This document shows positions 7,998 to 16,205 of a DNA stretch of 52,973 nt, piece by piece. Under the pieces are notes generated by a model. That model was not told the DNA's origin, made no database searches, and was given only the letters and a program-made list of their open reading frames with translations. The DNA lies in NCBI GenBank assembly GCA_036839975.1, contig DAISVU010000009.1, forward strand, positions 1 through 52,973. The letters run 5' to 3'. The stretch's first letter is position 1. Each line of letters starts with the position of its first letter. The position numbers were made by a program, and so were the translations under genes. Origin of the DNA: RGIG7111 sp036839975 (lineage in GTDB: Bacteria; Bacillota; Clostridia; Peptostreptococcales; Anaerovoracaceae).

Positions 7998-8045
7998 TTT
8001 GGTTTTCCTCGATTCTTAGTTATTGATATTAATTTGTTGGCTGCC

Positions 8046-9188
8046 TTATTCTTTTTCGTTATTCCCTTCATTACGTTCAACTTCCCATTCCATGCCGCGT
8101 ACAAGCTTCTGTTTTACATTCTTTTTATGTGCGGCATAAAGCTGTGTAGTGGTTACTTGTTCATGATCCAGCAGCGCCTGAACATCGAAGATCGAGTTCC
8201 CCCTCCCGATGAGACTGGTCGCAGTTGTAGCACGCAGTTTATGAGGGCTGTAACCGGCTTTACGTGAAGTCTTAAGAGCAATAGCCGTGTATTTTTTGAC
8301 AAGTTCACGTATCTGTCGTTCCGTCATTCTCTTACACTGAAGCGACAGGAACAGCGCATCTTTATGTGCATCATCCAGTTTCTCATCCGGCGCCCGTTCA
8401 TTTTTGACATAGTTTTTAACCACCATTGTAACAGATTTATTAAGTGGCATTACGGATTCTTTGCCCCTCTTTCTGAATATCTTAAATTCACCGCGGCTGA
8501 AATTGAATGAACTTACATTAAGCTGCTGAAGTTCTGAAAGTCTAAGTCCGTAAGTCAAAAAAATCACCAGAATTGCTTTATCACGCAGTTTAGTTTTTTC
8601 CCAAAACTCGTGTTCTTTTTTTGTCAGACCGGTCCCGCTGTTGACTGCATCAAGCATCAGCATCACTTCATCATCCTGCAGAGCTTTGATTTCACGTTCA
8701 TCCGGCTTTGGTACGCGTATCGGGTTGAACCCGTCTGTTATATTTTTTTCGATGAGCTCATCTCTGTAAAGCTGTTTGAAAAGAACTGATAACGATGATT
8801 TTTTACGCGCAAGCGTCTTGTTATTGTTTTCATATATTGTTATGGTCGTATCGGTCTCCATCCTGTATTTTCTGCAATAATCAATAAAGAGATTGACATC
8901 CGGCGCTTTTATACGATTGAAATCTTCAAGCCTGATATCTTTTGTATCGTCTGCTGTCGTGAGGTCTGTCTCTTCAATAAGATACGAGCAAAAAAATTTA
9001 ATGTCATGCAGATATGCAAAACGGCTCATAGTAAGTACATTTCCTTTAAGATATGCAAAAAAACCGCGCATGAATCCAGGAAGAGTCTGCTCTATATCCT
9101 CACACCGCGATATTATTTCATGTTCTTTTAAGAATATGTTGTCCGGTTTGTCACTCTTATTATGTATTTTTATTTGTTTTTCAGCCAT
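8046..9188 (-). CDS. Tyrosine recombinase (XerC/XerD-like)
   Basis: A 380-residue site-specific recombinase. The N-terminal SAM-like core-binding domain (residues about 30-150) is followed by the catalytic domain with Arg at about 216 (LTYGLRLSE), Lys about 243, HKLR at about 316-319, His about 342 (LLDHEQ) and the nucleophile Tyr about 351 (TTQLY). All catalytic positions are present, although the usual HxLRHTFAT is HKLRATTAT here. AAGGATG precedes the ATG. It lies in the mutS-mutL-miaA-ynbB cluster with no phage genes nearby, so it is probably a resident chromosomal recombinase. It could resolve chromosome dimers, but no dif-like site is apparent in the window. Confidence 0.93.
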   Translation of the reverse strand: MAEKQIKIHNKSDKPDNIFLKEHEIISRCEDIEQTLPGFMRGFFAYLKGNVLTMSRFAYLHDIKFFCSYLIEETDLTTADDTKDIRLEDFNRIKAPDVNLFIDYCRKYRMETDTTITIYENNNKTLARKKSSLSVLFKQLYRDELIEKNITDGFNPIRVPKPDEREIKALQDDEVMLMLDAVNSGTGLTKKEHEFWEKTKLRDKAILVIFLTYGLRLSELQQLNVSSFNFSRGEFKIFRKRGKESVMPLNKSVTMVVKNYVKNERAPDEKLDDAHKDALFLSLQCKRMTERQIRELVKKYTAIALKTSRKAGYSPHKLRATTATSLIGRGNSIFDVQALLDHEQVTTTQLYAAHKKNVKQKLVRGMEWEVERNEGNNEKE

Positions 9189-9260
9189 ATCCGGTCATCC
9201 TTTTGATATTAATCCCTGCAGTTAAACGATTTAGTTGTGTATACTCAAAATATATTTATT

Positions 9261-10190
9261 TCATAACTGTGTTTTCAGCCAGTTTTGAATATCCTCAAGT
9301 GCATCTTCACTGTTTCTGTGACGAGAAAGATCAAACCATTTCATATCATCGTATCTTCTAAACCACGTCATCTGTCGCTTTGCATAGTGACGCGTATTTC
9401 GCTTTATGAGCCTTACAGCTTCATCCTTGTCATATCTGCCGTTCAGATATCCGATCATTTCCTTATATCCGATACCCTTCATGGATATGTCATCTTCTGT
9501 GAGCCCCATAGCCAAAAGTCCGGACACTTCCTCCGTGAGACCGCTTTTCACAATTTTGTCAACTCGGTTGTTTATGCGTTCGTAAAGATCTTCTCTGTCT
9601 CTTTTAAGACCAATTAGTATTACTTCGTAATCTTCGGTCTTTTTATTGAGCCCGGAAAAGTCTTTAATCGGCTCTTTTTCAGCTGATGCTCTCTCAAGCG
9701 CCCGTATGACCTTTTTTAAATTGTTCGGATGTATCCTTTCCGCTGCGCCGGGATCTGCTTCTCTAAGCATATCATGCAGGTACTTATATCCCTGTTCCGC
9801 CGCGATGTATTTAAGTTTTTTTCTATATCCTTTGCACACTGGTGCGGCGGAGAAGTCCATATCATATATAAGAGCGTTCATATACAGGCCTGTTCCGCCC
9901 GTAACGACAGGTATGCATCCTTTTGCCAGTATGTCTTTTATCGCATGTTTTGCCATATCTGCGTATAACGCTACAGAAAATTTCTCACGCGGGTCTACCA
10001 CATCTATGAGATAATGCCTTACCTGCAAAAGATCTTCTTTTGCAGGTTTCGCGCTTCCTATATCCATAAATTTATAAAGCTGCATTGAGTCACATGAGAT
10101 TATCTCACCACCAATTGTTTTTGCTATTTCTATGGAATATTCAGTTTTTCCAACGGCTGTGGCCCCGGCTATGATTATTATCCGATCCAT
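9261..10190 (-). CDS. miaA: tRNA dimethylallyltransferase
   Basis: MiaA of 309 residues transfers a dimethylallyl group to the N6 atom of A37 in tRNAs reading UNN codons. The P-loop GATAVGKTEYSIEIA opens the protein, followed by CDSMQLYKFMDIGSAKP and GGTGLYMNALIYDMDF. The C-terminal TRHYAKRQMTWFRR segment contacts tRNA. The start lies 2 bases after the mutL stop, so translation is probably coupled; the Shine-Dalgarno (AAGAG) is within the mutL 3-prime end. The DMAPP substrate comes from the isoprenoid pathway represented by dxs in this window. Confidence 0.97.
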   Translation of the reverse strand: MDRIIIIAGATAVGKTEYSIEIAKTIGGEIISCDSMQLYKFMDIGSAKPAKEDLLQVRHYLIDVVDPREKFSVALYADMAKHAIKDILAKGCIPVVTGGTGLYMNALIYDMDFSAAPVCKGYRKKLKYIAAEQGYKYLHDMLREADPGAAERIHPNNLKKVIRALERASAEKEPIKDFSGLNKKTEDYEVILIGLKRDREDLYERINNRVDKIVKSGLTEEVSGLLAMGLTEDDISMKGIGYKEMIGYLNGRYDKDEAVRLIKRNTRHYAKRQMTWFRRYDDMKWFDLSRHRNSEDALEDIQNWLKTQL

Positions 10191-10191
10191 G

Positions 10192-12123
10192 TTAGACTCT
10201 TTTAAACATCCTCTCTATTTGATATTTTGTCAGTTTTATAAGTGTCGGTCTTCCGTGTGGACACGAGTAAGGGTTTCTGCAATATGCAAGGTCTTTTAAC
10301 AGCGTTTTCTGTTCGTTTTCATTAAGCTTGTCGTTGGCTTTGACGGCACTTTTGCAAGCGCGTGTTGCTATCTTAAGAAGTGTTTCTTCGCTGTGGCTGC
10401 CGATTGTATCGGGATCACTTGTAAAATCATTTATTAACCTCCCTGCTTCGTCTGTATCCATAAAAGCAGGTATCGCATTTATCTTATACGTTCTCGGCCC
10501 GAATGCTTCTATTTCAAATCCTGTATTTTCAAGTACTTTGATCCAAGCATTCTCATCGCTTTTCACATCGTATGCAACATTGAAGGTTACAGGGATCATT
10601 AAAGGCTGATTGAGTGTTTCAGCGTTTTCATATGAATCCATGAATTTTTCAAAAAATATTCTCTCATGTGCTGCATGCTGATCAACAAGATAAAGTTGTT
10701 CACTGTCTTTTCCTATAATGTATGTATCAAATATGGTGCCTATAATTTTTAAATCTTTAAGCTCGGGATATTCATGTTTTTTTGCTTTTTCAGTATCCGC
10801 AGTCATACATGTATGCGCTTTATCAACGGGATATTCTCCAGCATCATAATAATCTGAAACAGAAGTTTTTTCTGAAACAGATGATGACGTTGCATCGCTG
10901 TCATGTTTCCCGTCGTTTTGCTTGTTTCGAATTGCGGACAATAATTTTCTGAAATCGACTTGCTCATCGGCAGTATCGGTGTTGATGGTTTTATCTTTTT
11001 TATTCTCACAAATTTCAGAATCTGCGCTGTCTGTATAAAAATCCGGTTCATGACTGCCGGTATGTCTGCCGCTGTATGATATTGATGCTTTCTGAGCAGA
11101 TTCTGTAAATATATTTCCGGAATCTATCTTAGGTATGGAGGCTTTGCTTAAAAGTGCTTGCCTTATTGGATCTTCAAGAAATCTTTCGACTGAAGCAGCA
11201 TCTCTGAACTTTACCTCTTTTTTGTCAGGATGTATGTTTACATCAATCATTTCAGGCTCTATCTTTAAAAAGAGATAACATATGGGATGTCTGCCTTTGA
11301 AAAGTCTGTCGGCATATGCGGCGGATATGGCTTTTTCAATAGTCTTGCTTCTGATTATTCTGCCGTTTACAAAAAATATCTGCTGTCGCCTTGTAGGCAG
11401 TGACTGTCCGGGATCCGAAATATAGCATTCAAGCTGTAGTGAACCGCAGACCCGCTCAACAGGTATTAAATCCCGTCCCACAGTTTTTCCGTAAATTGCA
11501 AAGATATTATCATGTCTGCTTGACGCTGCACGTGTTTTAAACAGTGTCACATGGTTATTTATGATGCGCCATTTTATGTTTGGATATGCCATGGCCGCCT
11601 TTGAAATGAATCCGATAATAGACTTGCTTTCTGAAGCGATGCTTTTCATAAACTTCAACCTTGCAGGGGTATTATAGAAAAGATCTCTTACGATCACTGT
11701 AGTACCGGTTTCACATCCTATCGGTATATTTTCAAGGATCCTGCCGCCTTCTATTACAAGCCGCCTTCCAACTTCAGCATCGCGTGTTCTGGTCACCACT
11801 TCAACTCTTGAAACAGCTGCAATACTTGGAAGAGCCTCGCCTCTGAAGCCGAGAGTTTCAATAGTATCCAGATCTCCAATATCGTTTATTTTACTTGTAG
11901 CATGTCTTTTGAAAGCGACTTCAAGCTGACCGGCCTCAATCCCCGACCCGTTATCTGTTATCCTTATATATGTTTTCCCGCCATTTTCGATCTCGACCGT
12001 GATAGAATCCGAAAATGCATCTATAGCATTTTCAACGAGTTCCTTTACTGCTGAAATAGGCCTTTCAATGATCTCTCCGGCAGCAATCTTATCTGCTGTG
12101 GCTCTGTCGAGTATTCTTATCAT
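10192..12123 (-). CDS. mutL: DNA mismatch repair protein MutL (endonuclease type)
   Basis: MutL of 643 residues. The N-terminal GHKL ATPase shows VENAIDA, TDNGSGI and GFRGEALPSIA; a transducer domain follows, then a poorly conserved acidic linker (about 340-440) and a C-terminal dimerisation domain. That domain carries the nickase motif DQHAAHERIFFE at about residues 481-492, plus ACKSAVKAND and CPHGRP (about 621), so this is a latent endonuclease MutL as in bacteria without MutH. It lies downstream of mutS with the PPC-domain gene between them, and GGAG precedes the ATG. Confidence 0.97.
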   Translation of the reverse strand: MIRILDRATADKIAAGEIIERPISAVKELVENAIDAFSDSITVEIENGGKTYIRITDNGSGIEAGQLEVAFKRHATSKINDIGDLDTIETLGFRGEALPSIAAVSRVEVVTRTRDAEVGRRLVIEGGRILENIPIGCETGTTVIVRDLFYNTPARLKFMKSIASESKSIIGFISKAAMAYPNIKWRIINNHVTLFKTRAASSRHDNIFAIYGKTVGRDLIPVERVCGSLQLECYISDPGQSLPTRRQQIFFVNGRIIRSKTIEKAISAAYADRLFKGRHPICYLFLKIEPEMIDVNIHPDKKEVKFRDAASVERFLEDPIRQALLSKASIPKIDSGNIFTESAQKASISYSGRHTGSHEPDFYTDSADSEICENKKDKTINTDTADEQVDFRKLLSAIRNKQNDGKHDSDATSSSVSEKTSVSDYYDAGEYPVDKAHTCMTADTEKAKKHEYPELKDLKIIGTIFDTYIIGKDSEQLYLVDQHAAHERIFFEKFMDSYENAETLNQPLMIPVTFNVAYDVKSDENAWIKVLENTGFEIEAFGPRTYKINAIPAFMDTDEAGRLINDFTSDPDTIGSHSEETLLKIATRACKSAVKANDKLNENEQKTLLKDLAYCRNPYSCPHGRPTLIKLTKYQIERMFKRV

Positions 12124-12204
12124 ACAGTCCCGTCTCCTTGGTTTCGTTTTAATTCTCCGGCGATTGTTTTTTTATATATAAATTGAATTATTCTATGTAA
12201 AAAT

Positions 12205-12636
12205 TTACGAATCGCTGAAGTTAAACAGGTTCAAACCTGCTTCATCACTGAACTTGCGTTCTACTGTTCCGTCTATTATATCAATTATCATCTCGCATGT
12301 GCCGCTTACATAAGCATTCTTGAGATGGCCGCCGTATACAATTCCTTTATGATCTGCAGCACTCATATGAATGTGGCTGTAATGTTTTCCTCCCATTGTT
12401 GTGACAGTTCCATGCAGAGAAGTGATCTCAAAATCACCGTTGAAATCGCCTGTCGTATAATACTTTTTTTCCGAGGTGTCAAACAGTCCGACTTCAAATT
12501 TTCCAACTGCCCCCAACGCATTGACCACGGCAAGCCTTATACTTTCCTTTTCTAAAATAACTGCTATCTGTTCGATTATCTCTTCGCCGCGATCAATCCT
12601 TATCACAATTTTATCTTTAAATCTTTTATATTCCAT
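12205..12636 (-). CDS. PPC domain-containing protein (DUF296)
   Basis: A 143-residue single-domain protein of the PPC/PCC (DUF296) family, a trimeric fold found in plant AT-hook proteins and in stand-alone bacterial proteins. LAVVNALGAVGKFEVGLFD, ITSLHGTV and the metal-like HYSHIHMSAAD motif are diagnostic, and GGHLKNAYVSGTCEM closes the fold. GGAGGTAC before the ATG at 12636 decides the start against a longer in-frame reading from 12729 that would overlap mutS. Bacterial members have no settled function. Its position between mutS and mutL is unusual and may simply reflect operon insertion. Confidence 0.87.
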   Translation of the reverse strand: MEYKRFKDKIVIRIDRGEEIIEQIAVILEKESIRLAVVNALGAVGKFEVGLFDTSEKKYYTTGDFNGDFEITSLHGTVTTMGGKHYSHIHMSAADHKGIVYGGHLKNAYVSGTCEMIIDIIDGTVERKFSDEAGLNLFNFSDS

Positions 12637-12697
12637 AAGAGTACCTCCATATATCAAATATAATTTATAATGGCTTTTGGTATTTATAAGTAAAAAG

Positions 12698-15331
12698 CTA
12701 TTTATCCGCTTCTTTCTTAAGTTCCTCAAGTATCTTGAATGCTTCCGATGGTGTCAACCGCATCAGATCCAGCGATCTGAGCCTCTCTGCAACAGGGTCC
12801 GACGCCAGATCAAAGAAAGAAAGCTGACTGCAGTCAGGATCACTGCCTCTCTCTTTTGAGCCTTTGGTTGACGTAATTACTTTATCGTTAATTATTATGT
12901 CGGCAGCATGTTCCTGTTCAAGTTCACGGAGTTTTTCAGCTGCTTTATCAAGCAGCTGATCGGGAACACCTGCGAGCTTTGCAACTTCTATCCCGTAACT
13001 TTGCGATGCACTTCCTTCAGCTATTTTATGGAGAAATATGACCTCGCCGTTTTCACGGGCTACTGTGATATTAAGATTTTTCAGCCCCTTTACATGCCCT
13101 TCCAGCATAGTAAGTTCATGATAGTGTGTTGCAAACATTGTACGAACCTGCTCCATATCTCTGCACAGATATTCTACAACTGCCCAGGCGATTGAGAGGC
13201 CGTCATATGTACTTGTGCCGCGGCCTATTTCATCGAGAATCACAAGACTCTTTGCAGTTGCAGAATTCAGTATATAAGCGAGTTCACTCATTTCGACAAA
13301 AAACGTGCTCTGTCCCTGCGTAAGGTTGTCTGATGCACCTATCCTTGTGAAGATGCGGTCAACTGTTCCGATCTTGGCTTTCTCGCAAGGGACGAAACAT
13401 CCCATCTGAGCCATCAGAACTATCAGTGCTGTCTGACGCATATACGTTGATTTTCCCGACATATTTGGACCGGTTACAAGAAGCATGCTCATGTCATCGC
13501 GATCCATATATGTATCATTGCTTACGAATATGCCGTCCGATATAGACTCTTCAATAACAGGATGGCGGCCTTTTTCTATGATTATCTTCATATCGTCATT
13601 TACTTCAGGTTTGACATAATCGGAAATATCGCTGACATATGCAAATGAAACAAGCACATCGAGTACGGCGAGGTTCTTTGAAGTCTTCTGTATTTTAACC
13701 GTATACCCTTGAAGCTCTTTTCTCAGTTCATCAAAAAGTCTGTATTCAAGATCGTTTATCTTAACCTCTGCGTTTAAAACAAGCCCCTCCTGCTGCTTCA
13801 GCTCGGGGGTAATAAATCTTTCAGCATTCTTAAGGCTTTGCTTGCGTATATAATCATCCGGAATCCTGTCATAATTTGATTTTGTAATCTCAAGATAATA
13901 TCCGAACACCTTGTTGAAGCCGACTTTGAGATTGTTTATCCCTGTCCTTTCACGTTCTTCATGTTCCAAACGGGCTATCCATTCCACAGCATCCTTTACA
14001 GATGCTTTAAGGTCATCCAGTTCTGAAGAATATCCTTCTTTTATCACACCGCCCTCTTTTATCGTAAATGGCGGATCGTCCACTATGGCGGCATCTATCA
14101 TCCTATGCAAATCTTCCAGAGTGTCTATGCCGTCTTTAATTTCATCCAAAAGCGCACATTTTGTATTTTCCAGATCATGTTTTATTTCAGGCAGCACTAA
14201 GCATGAATTTTTAAGTGCTGCAAGGTCTTTTCCGTTAGCCCTTCCGCATGCTATCCTTCCTGCAAGCCTTTCAAAGTCATATATGTGCTTTAAGGATTCC
14301 CTCAGATCATTTCTTATAAGCCTTTCGTTCAAAATATATTCCACAGCATCCAGCCGTTTGTTTATCTGATCTGAATTATTTAACGGTTCTTTGATCCATT
14401 GCTTAATTTTACGCGAACCCATTGCAGTCTTCGTCTTATCCAGAATAGCGAGAAGCGATCCTCGCAGTTTTTTGTCATACAGCGTTTCAGTAAGTTCAAG
14501 ATTTCGTATCGTAGCCTTGTCCAGTACCATATGCATACCTATATCATATACATATATCTCTGTTATGTGATCGAGACTGTGTTTCTGCGTGTCGATCATA
14601 TACTGCATCAGTGCGCCGAGCGCATAGACTATGCTGCTTTCATCTTCAATGCCGAGGCCGAACAGCCCCTGAACATTAAATTGTCTCAAGATTACATCAA
14701 TGCAGGCTCTTTTGTTGTAATAAGTATCTTCAAGCGGCTCAAAAAAGCCTTCTGTAAAATGTTGTATCCTGTCAATATCAATAAGTTCAGAACCGCGATC
14801 ATTTATGATTATCTCCTTGGCTCCGATCTTCACTATTTCATTTATAAGCGTTTCTATTGCATTTTTCTCTTTGAATTCAGAACAGTATGTTTCGCCTGTC
14901 GAAATATCACAGTATGCAAATCCGATTCCGGATTCGCAGTTATATACAGATGCCAGATAATTATTTTCATTTTCCTTAAGCATGTATTGACTTGTAAGCG
15001 TTCCCGGCGTCACTATCTGTACGATTTCACGTTTTACTATCCCCTTTGCAGCTGCGGGGTCTTCCGTCTGCTCACATATTGCCACTTTATACCCGCGGTC
15101 TATCAATTTTGCTATGTATCCTTCAGCGGAATGGAAGGGTACGCCGCACATCGGGGCACGTTCTTCCAATCCGCAGTTTTTTCCGGTCAAAGTAAGCTCA
15201 AGCTCACATGATACAGTCTTTGCATCGTCAAAAAACATCTCATAAAAATCACCCAGCCTGAAAAACAGTATGCAGTCTTCATACTGTTTTTTTATATCCG
15301 TATACTGCTGCATCATAGGTGATAATGCCAT
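12698..15331 (-). CDS. mutS: DNA mismatch repair protein MutS
   Basis: MutS of 877 residues, which recognises mismatches and small loops and recruits MutL. The N-terminal mismatch-binding motif GDFYEMF (Phe29-Tyr-Glu31) is intact. Connector, core and clamp domains follow, then the ABC-type ATPase with Walker A TGPNMSGKSTYMRQT around residue 618, FVEMSE and the Walker B segment LVILDEIGRGTSTYDG. The C-terminal helix-turn-helix dimer region is present. AAAGG lies 9 bases before the ATG. The gene follows tlyA after 85 bases with no terminator in between, so it may be expressed from the nusB operon promoter as well. Confidence 0.98.
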   Translation of the reverse strand: MALSPMMQQYTDIKKQYEDCILFFRLGDFYEMFFDDAKTVSCELELTLTGKNCGLEERAPMCGVPFHSAEGYIAKLIDRGYKVAICEQTEDPAAAKGIVKREIVQIVTPGTLTSQYMLKENENNYLASVYNCESGIGFAYCDISTGETYCSEFKEKNAIETLINEIVKIGAKEIIINDRGSELIDIDRIQHFTEGFFEPLEDTYYNKRACIDVILRQFNVQGLFGLGIEDESSIVYALGALMQYMIDTQKHSLDHITEIYVYDIGMHMVLDKATIRNLELTETLYDKKLRGSLLAILDKTKTAMGSRKIKQWIKEPLNNSDQINKRLDAVEYILNERLIRNDLRESLKHIYDFERLAGRIACGRANGKDLAALKNSCLVLPEIKHDLENTKCALLDEIKDGIDTLEDLHRMIDAAIVDDPPFTIKEGGVIKEGYSSELDDLKASVKDAVEWIARLEHEERERTGINNLKVGFNKVFGYYLEITKSNYDRIPDDYIRKQSLKNAERFITPELKQQEGLVLNAEVKINDLEYRLFDELRKELQGYTVKIQKTSKNLAVLDVLVSFAYVSDISDYVKPEVNDDMKIIIEKGRHPVIEESISDGIFVSNDTYMDRDDMSMLLVTGPNMSGKSTYMRQTALIVLMAQMGCFVPCEKAKIGTVDRIFTRIGASDNLTQGQSTFFVEMSELAYILNSATAKSLVILDEIGRGTSTYDGLSIAWAVVEYLCRDMEQVRTMFATHYHELTMLEGHVKGLKNLNITVARENGEVIFLHKIAEGSASQSYGIEVAKLAGVPDQLLDKAAEKLRELEQEHAADIIINDKVITSTKGSKERGSDPDCSQLSFFDLASDPVAERLRSLDLMRLTPSEAFKILEELKKEADK

Positions 15332-15416
15332 GTTACACTGCCTTTCATTTCATCTGCCGTGTCTTTTACAGCTTTCCTGCTGTCGGTATATCTTTATGCA
15401 ATGTTTCAAACTTTGA

Positions 15417-16205
15417 TCACTTCAGTTCATTATGTGAATCCGAAATGATCTTGCTGACATCCACATCTTTTTCATCCATACGGCTTAAAAGGAGCAGATA
15501 TTCTATATTACCCTTTGAGCCTTTTACAGGTGAAAATGTAAGCGCCTGAACATTAAGACCGCAGTACTTTCCGTAGGACATTACGTTGTTAATAACTTCT
15601 TCATGAACCTTGATATCCTTTACTATTCCCTTTTTCCCTACTTGGCCGCGTCCAGCCTCAAATTGAGGCTTTACCAGACAAATAATACGTCCGTTTTCAG
15701 ATAACAGCTTTTCTGCAACCGGCAATACCAGCCTTAATGATATGAATGATACATCTATGGAAATTACATCTATCTTGTCTTTTACAACTTCTGCATCAAT
15801 ATATCGGATGTTCGTCTTTTCCATATTGATTACTCGCGGATCGTTTCTAAGCATCCAGTCGAGCTGACCGTATCCCACATCTACTGCGTAAACTTTCAAA
15901 GCACCGTTTTTAAGCATGCAGTCCGTGAATCCGCCTGTCGATGCTCCTATATCCATCGCAACAGCTCCATCTAAGCTTAAACCGAACTCAGCGAGAGCTT
16001 TTTCCAGTTTCAGACCGCCGCGGCTTACATACGGGCATATGTTTTCCTTTACTGATATCTCGAGATTTTCCGCAACCTTCGTTCCGGCTTTATCAATCAT
16101 ACAGCCGTCTACATATATTAACCCGGCCATTATAGATGTCCTGGCTTTTTCTCTTGAAGGGAAAAAGTCTTTTTTTGTCAAAAGCACGTCAAGCCTTTCC
16201 TTCAA
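15417..16205 (-). CDS. tlyA: TlyA family rRNA (cytidine-2'-O)-methyltransferase
   Basis: A 262-residue TlyA/YqxC protein. An N-terminal S4 RNA-binding domain (RLDVLLTKKDFFPSREKART) precedes an FtsJ-type Rossmann methyltransferase with the SAM loop MDIGASTGGFTDCML and the later KPQFEAGRGQVGKKGIV. Mycobacterial TlyA makes 2'-O-methylcytidine in 16S and 23S rRNA and its loss gives capreomycin resistance; the short S4-FtsJ architecture here is the same. The start overlaps the dxs end by 17 bases, as in the xseA-xseB-ispA-dxs-tlyA order common in Firmicutes. Confidence 0.94.
   Translation of the reverse strand: MKERLDVLLTKKDFFPSREKARTSIMAGLIYVDGCMIDKAGTKVAENLEISVKENICPYVSRGGLKLEKALAEFGLSLDGAVAMDIGASTGGFTDCMLKNGALKVYAVDVGYGQLDWMLRNDPRVINMEKTNIRYIDAEVVKDKIDVISIDVSFISLRLVLPVAEKLLSENGRIICLVKPQFEAGRGQVGKKGIVKDIKVHEEVINNVMSYGKYCGLNVQALTFSPVKGSKGNIEYLLLLSRMDEKDVDVSKIISDSHNELK

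Noticed and set aside
14399..15211. Long plus-strand open frame of 270 codons opposite mutS
   Set aside because: It lies fully antisense to the conserved mutS gene, has no ribosome binding site, and its translation has a random composition rich in Cys, Phe and Tyr.
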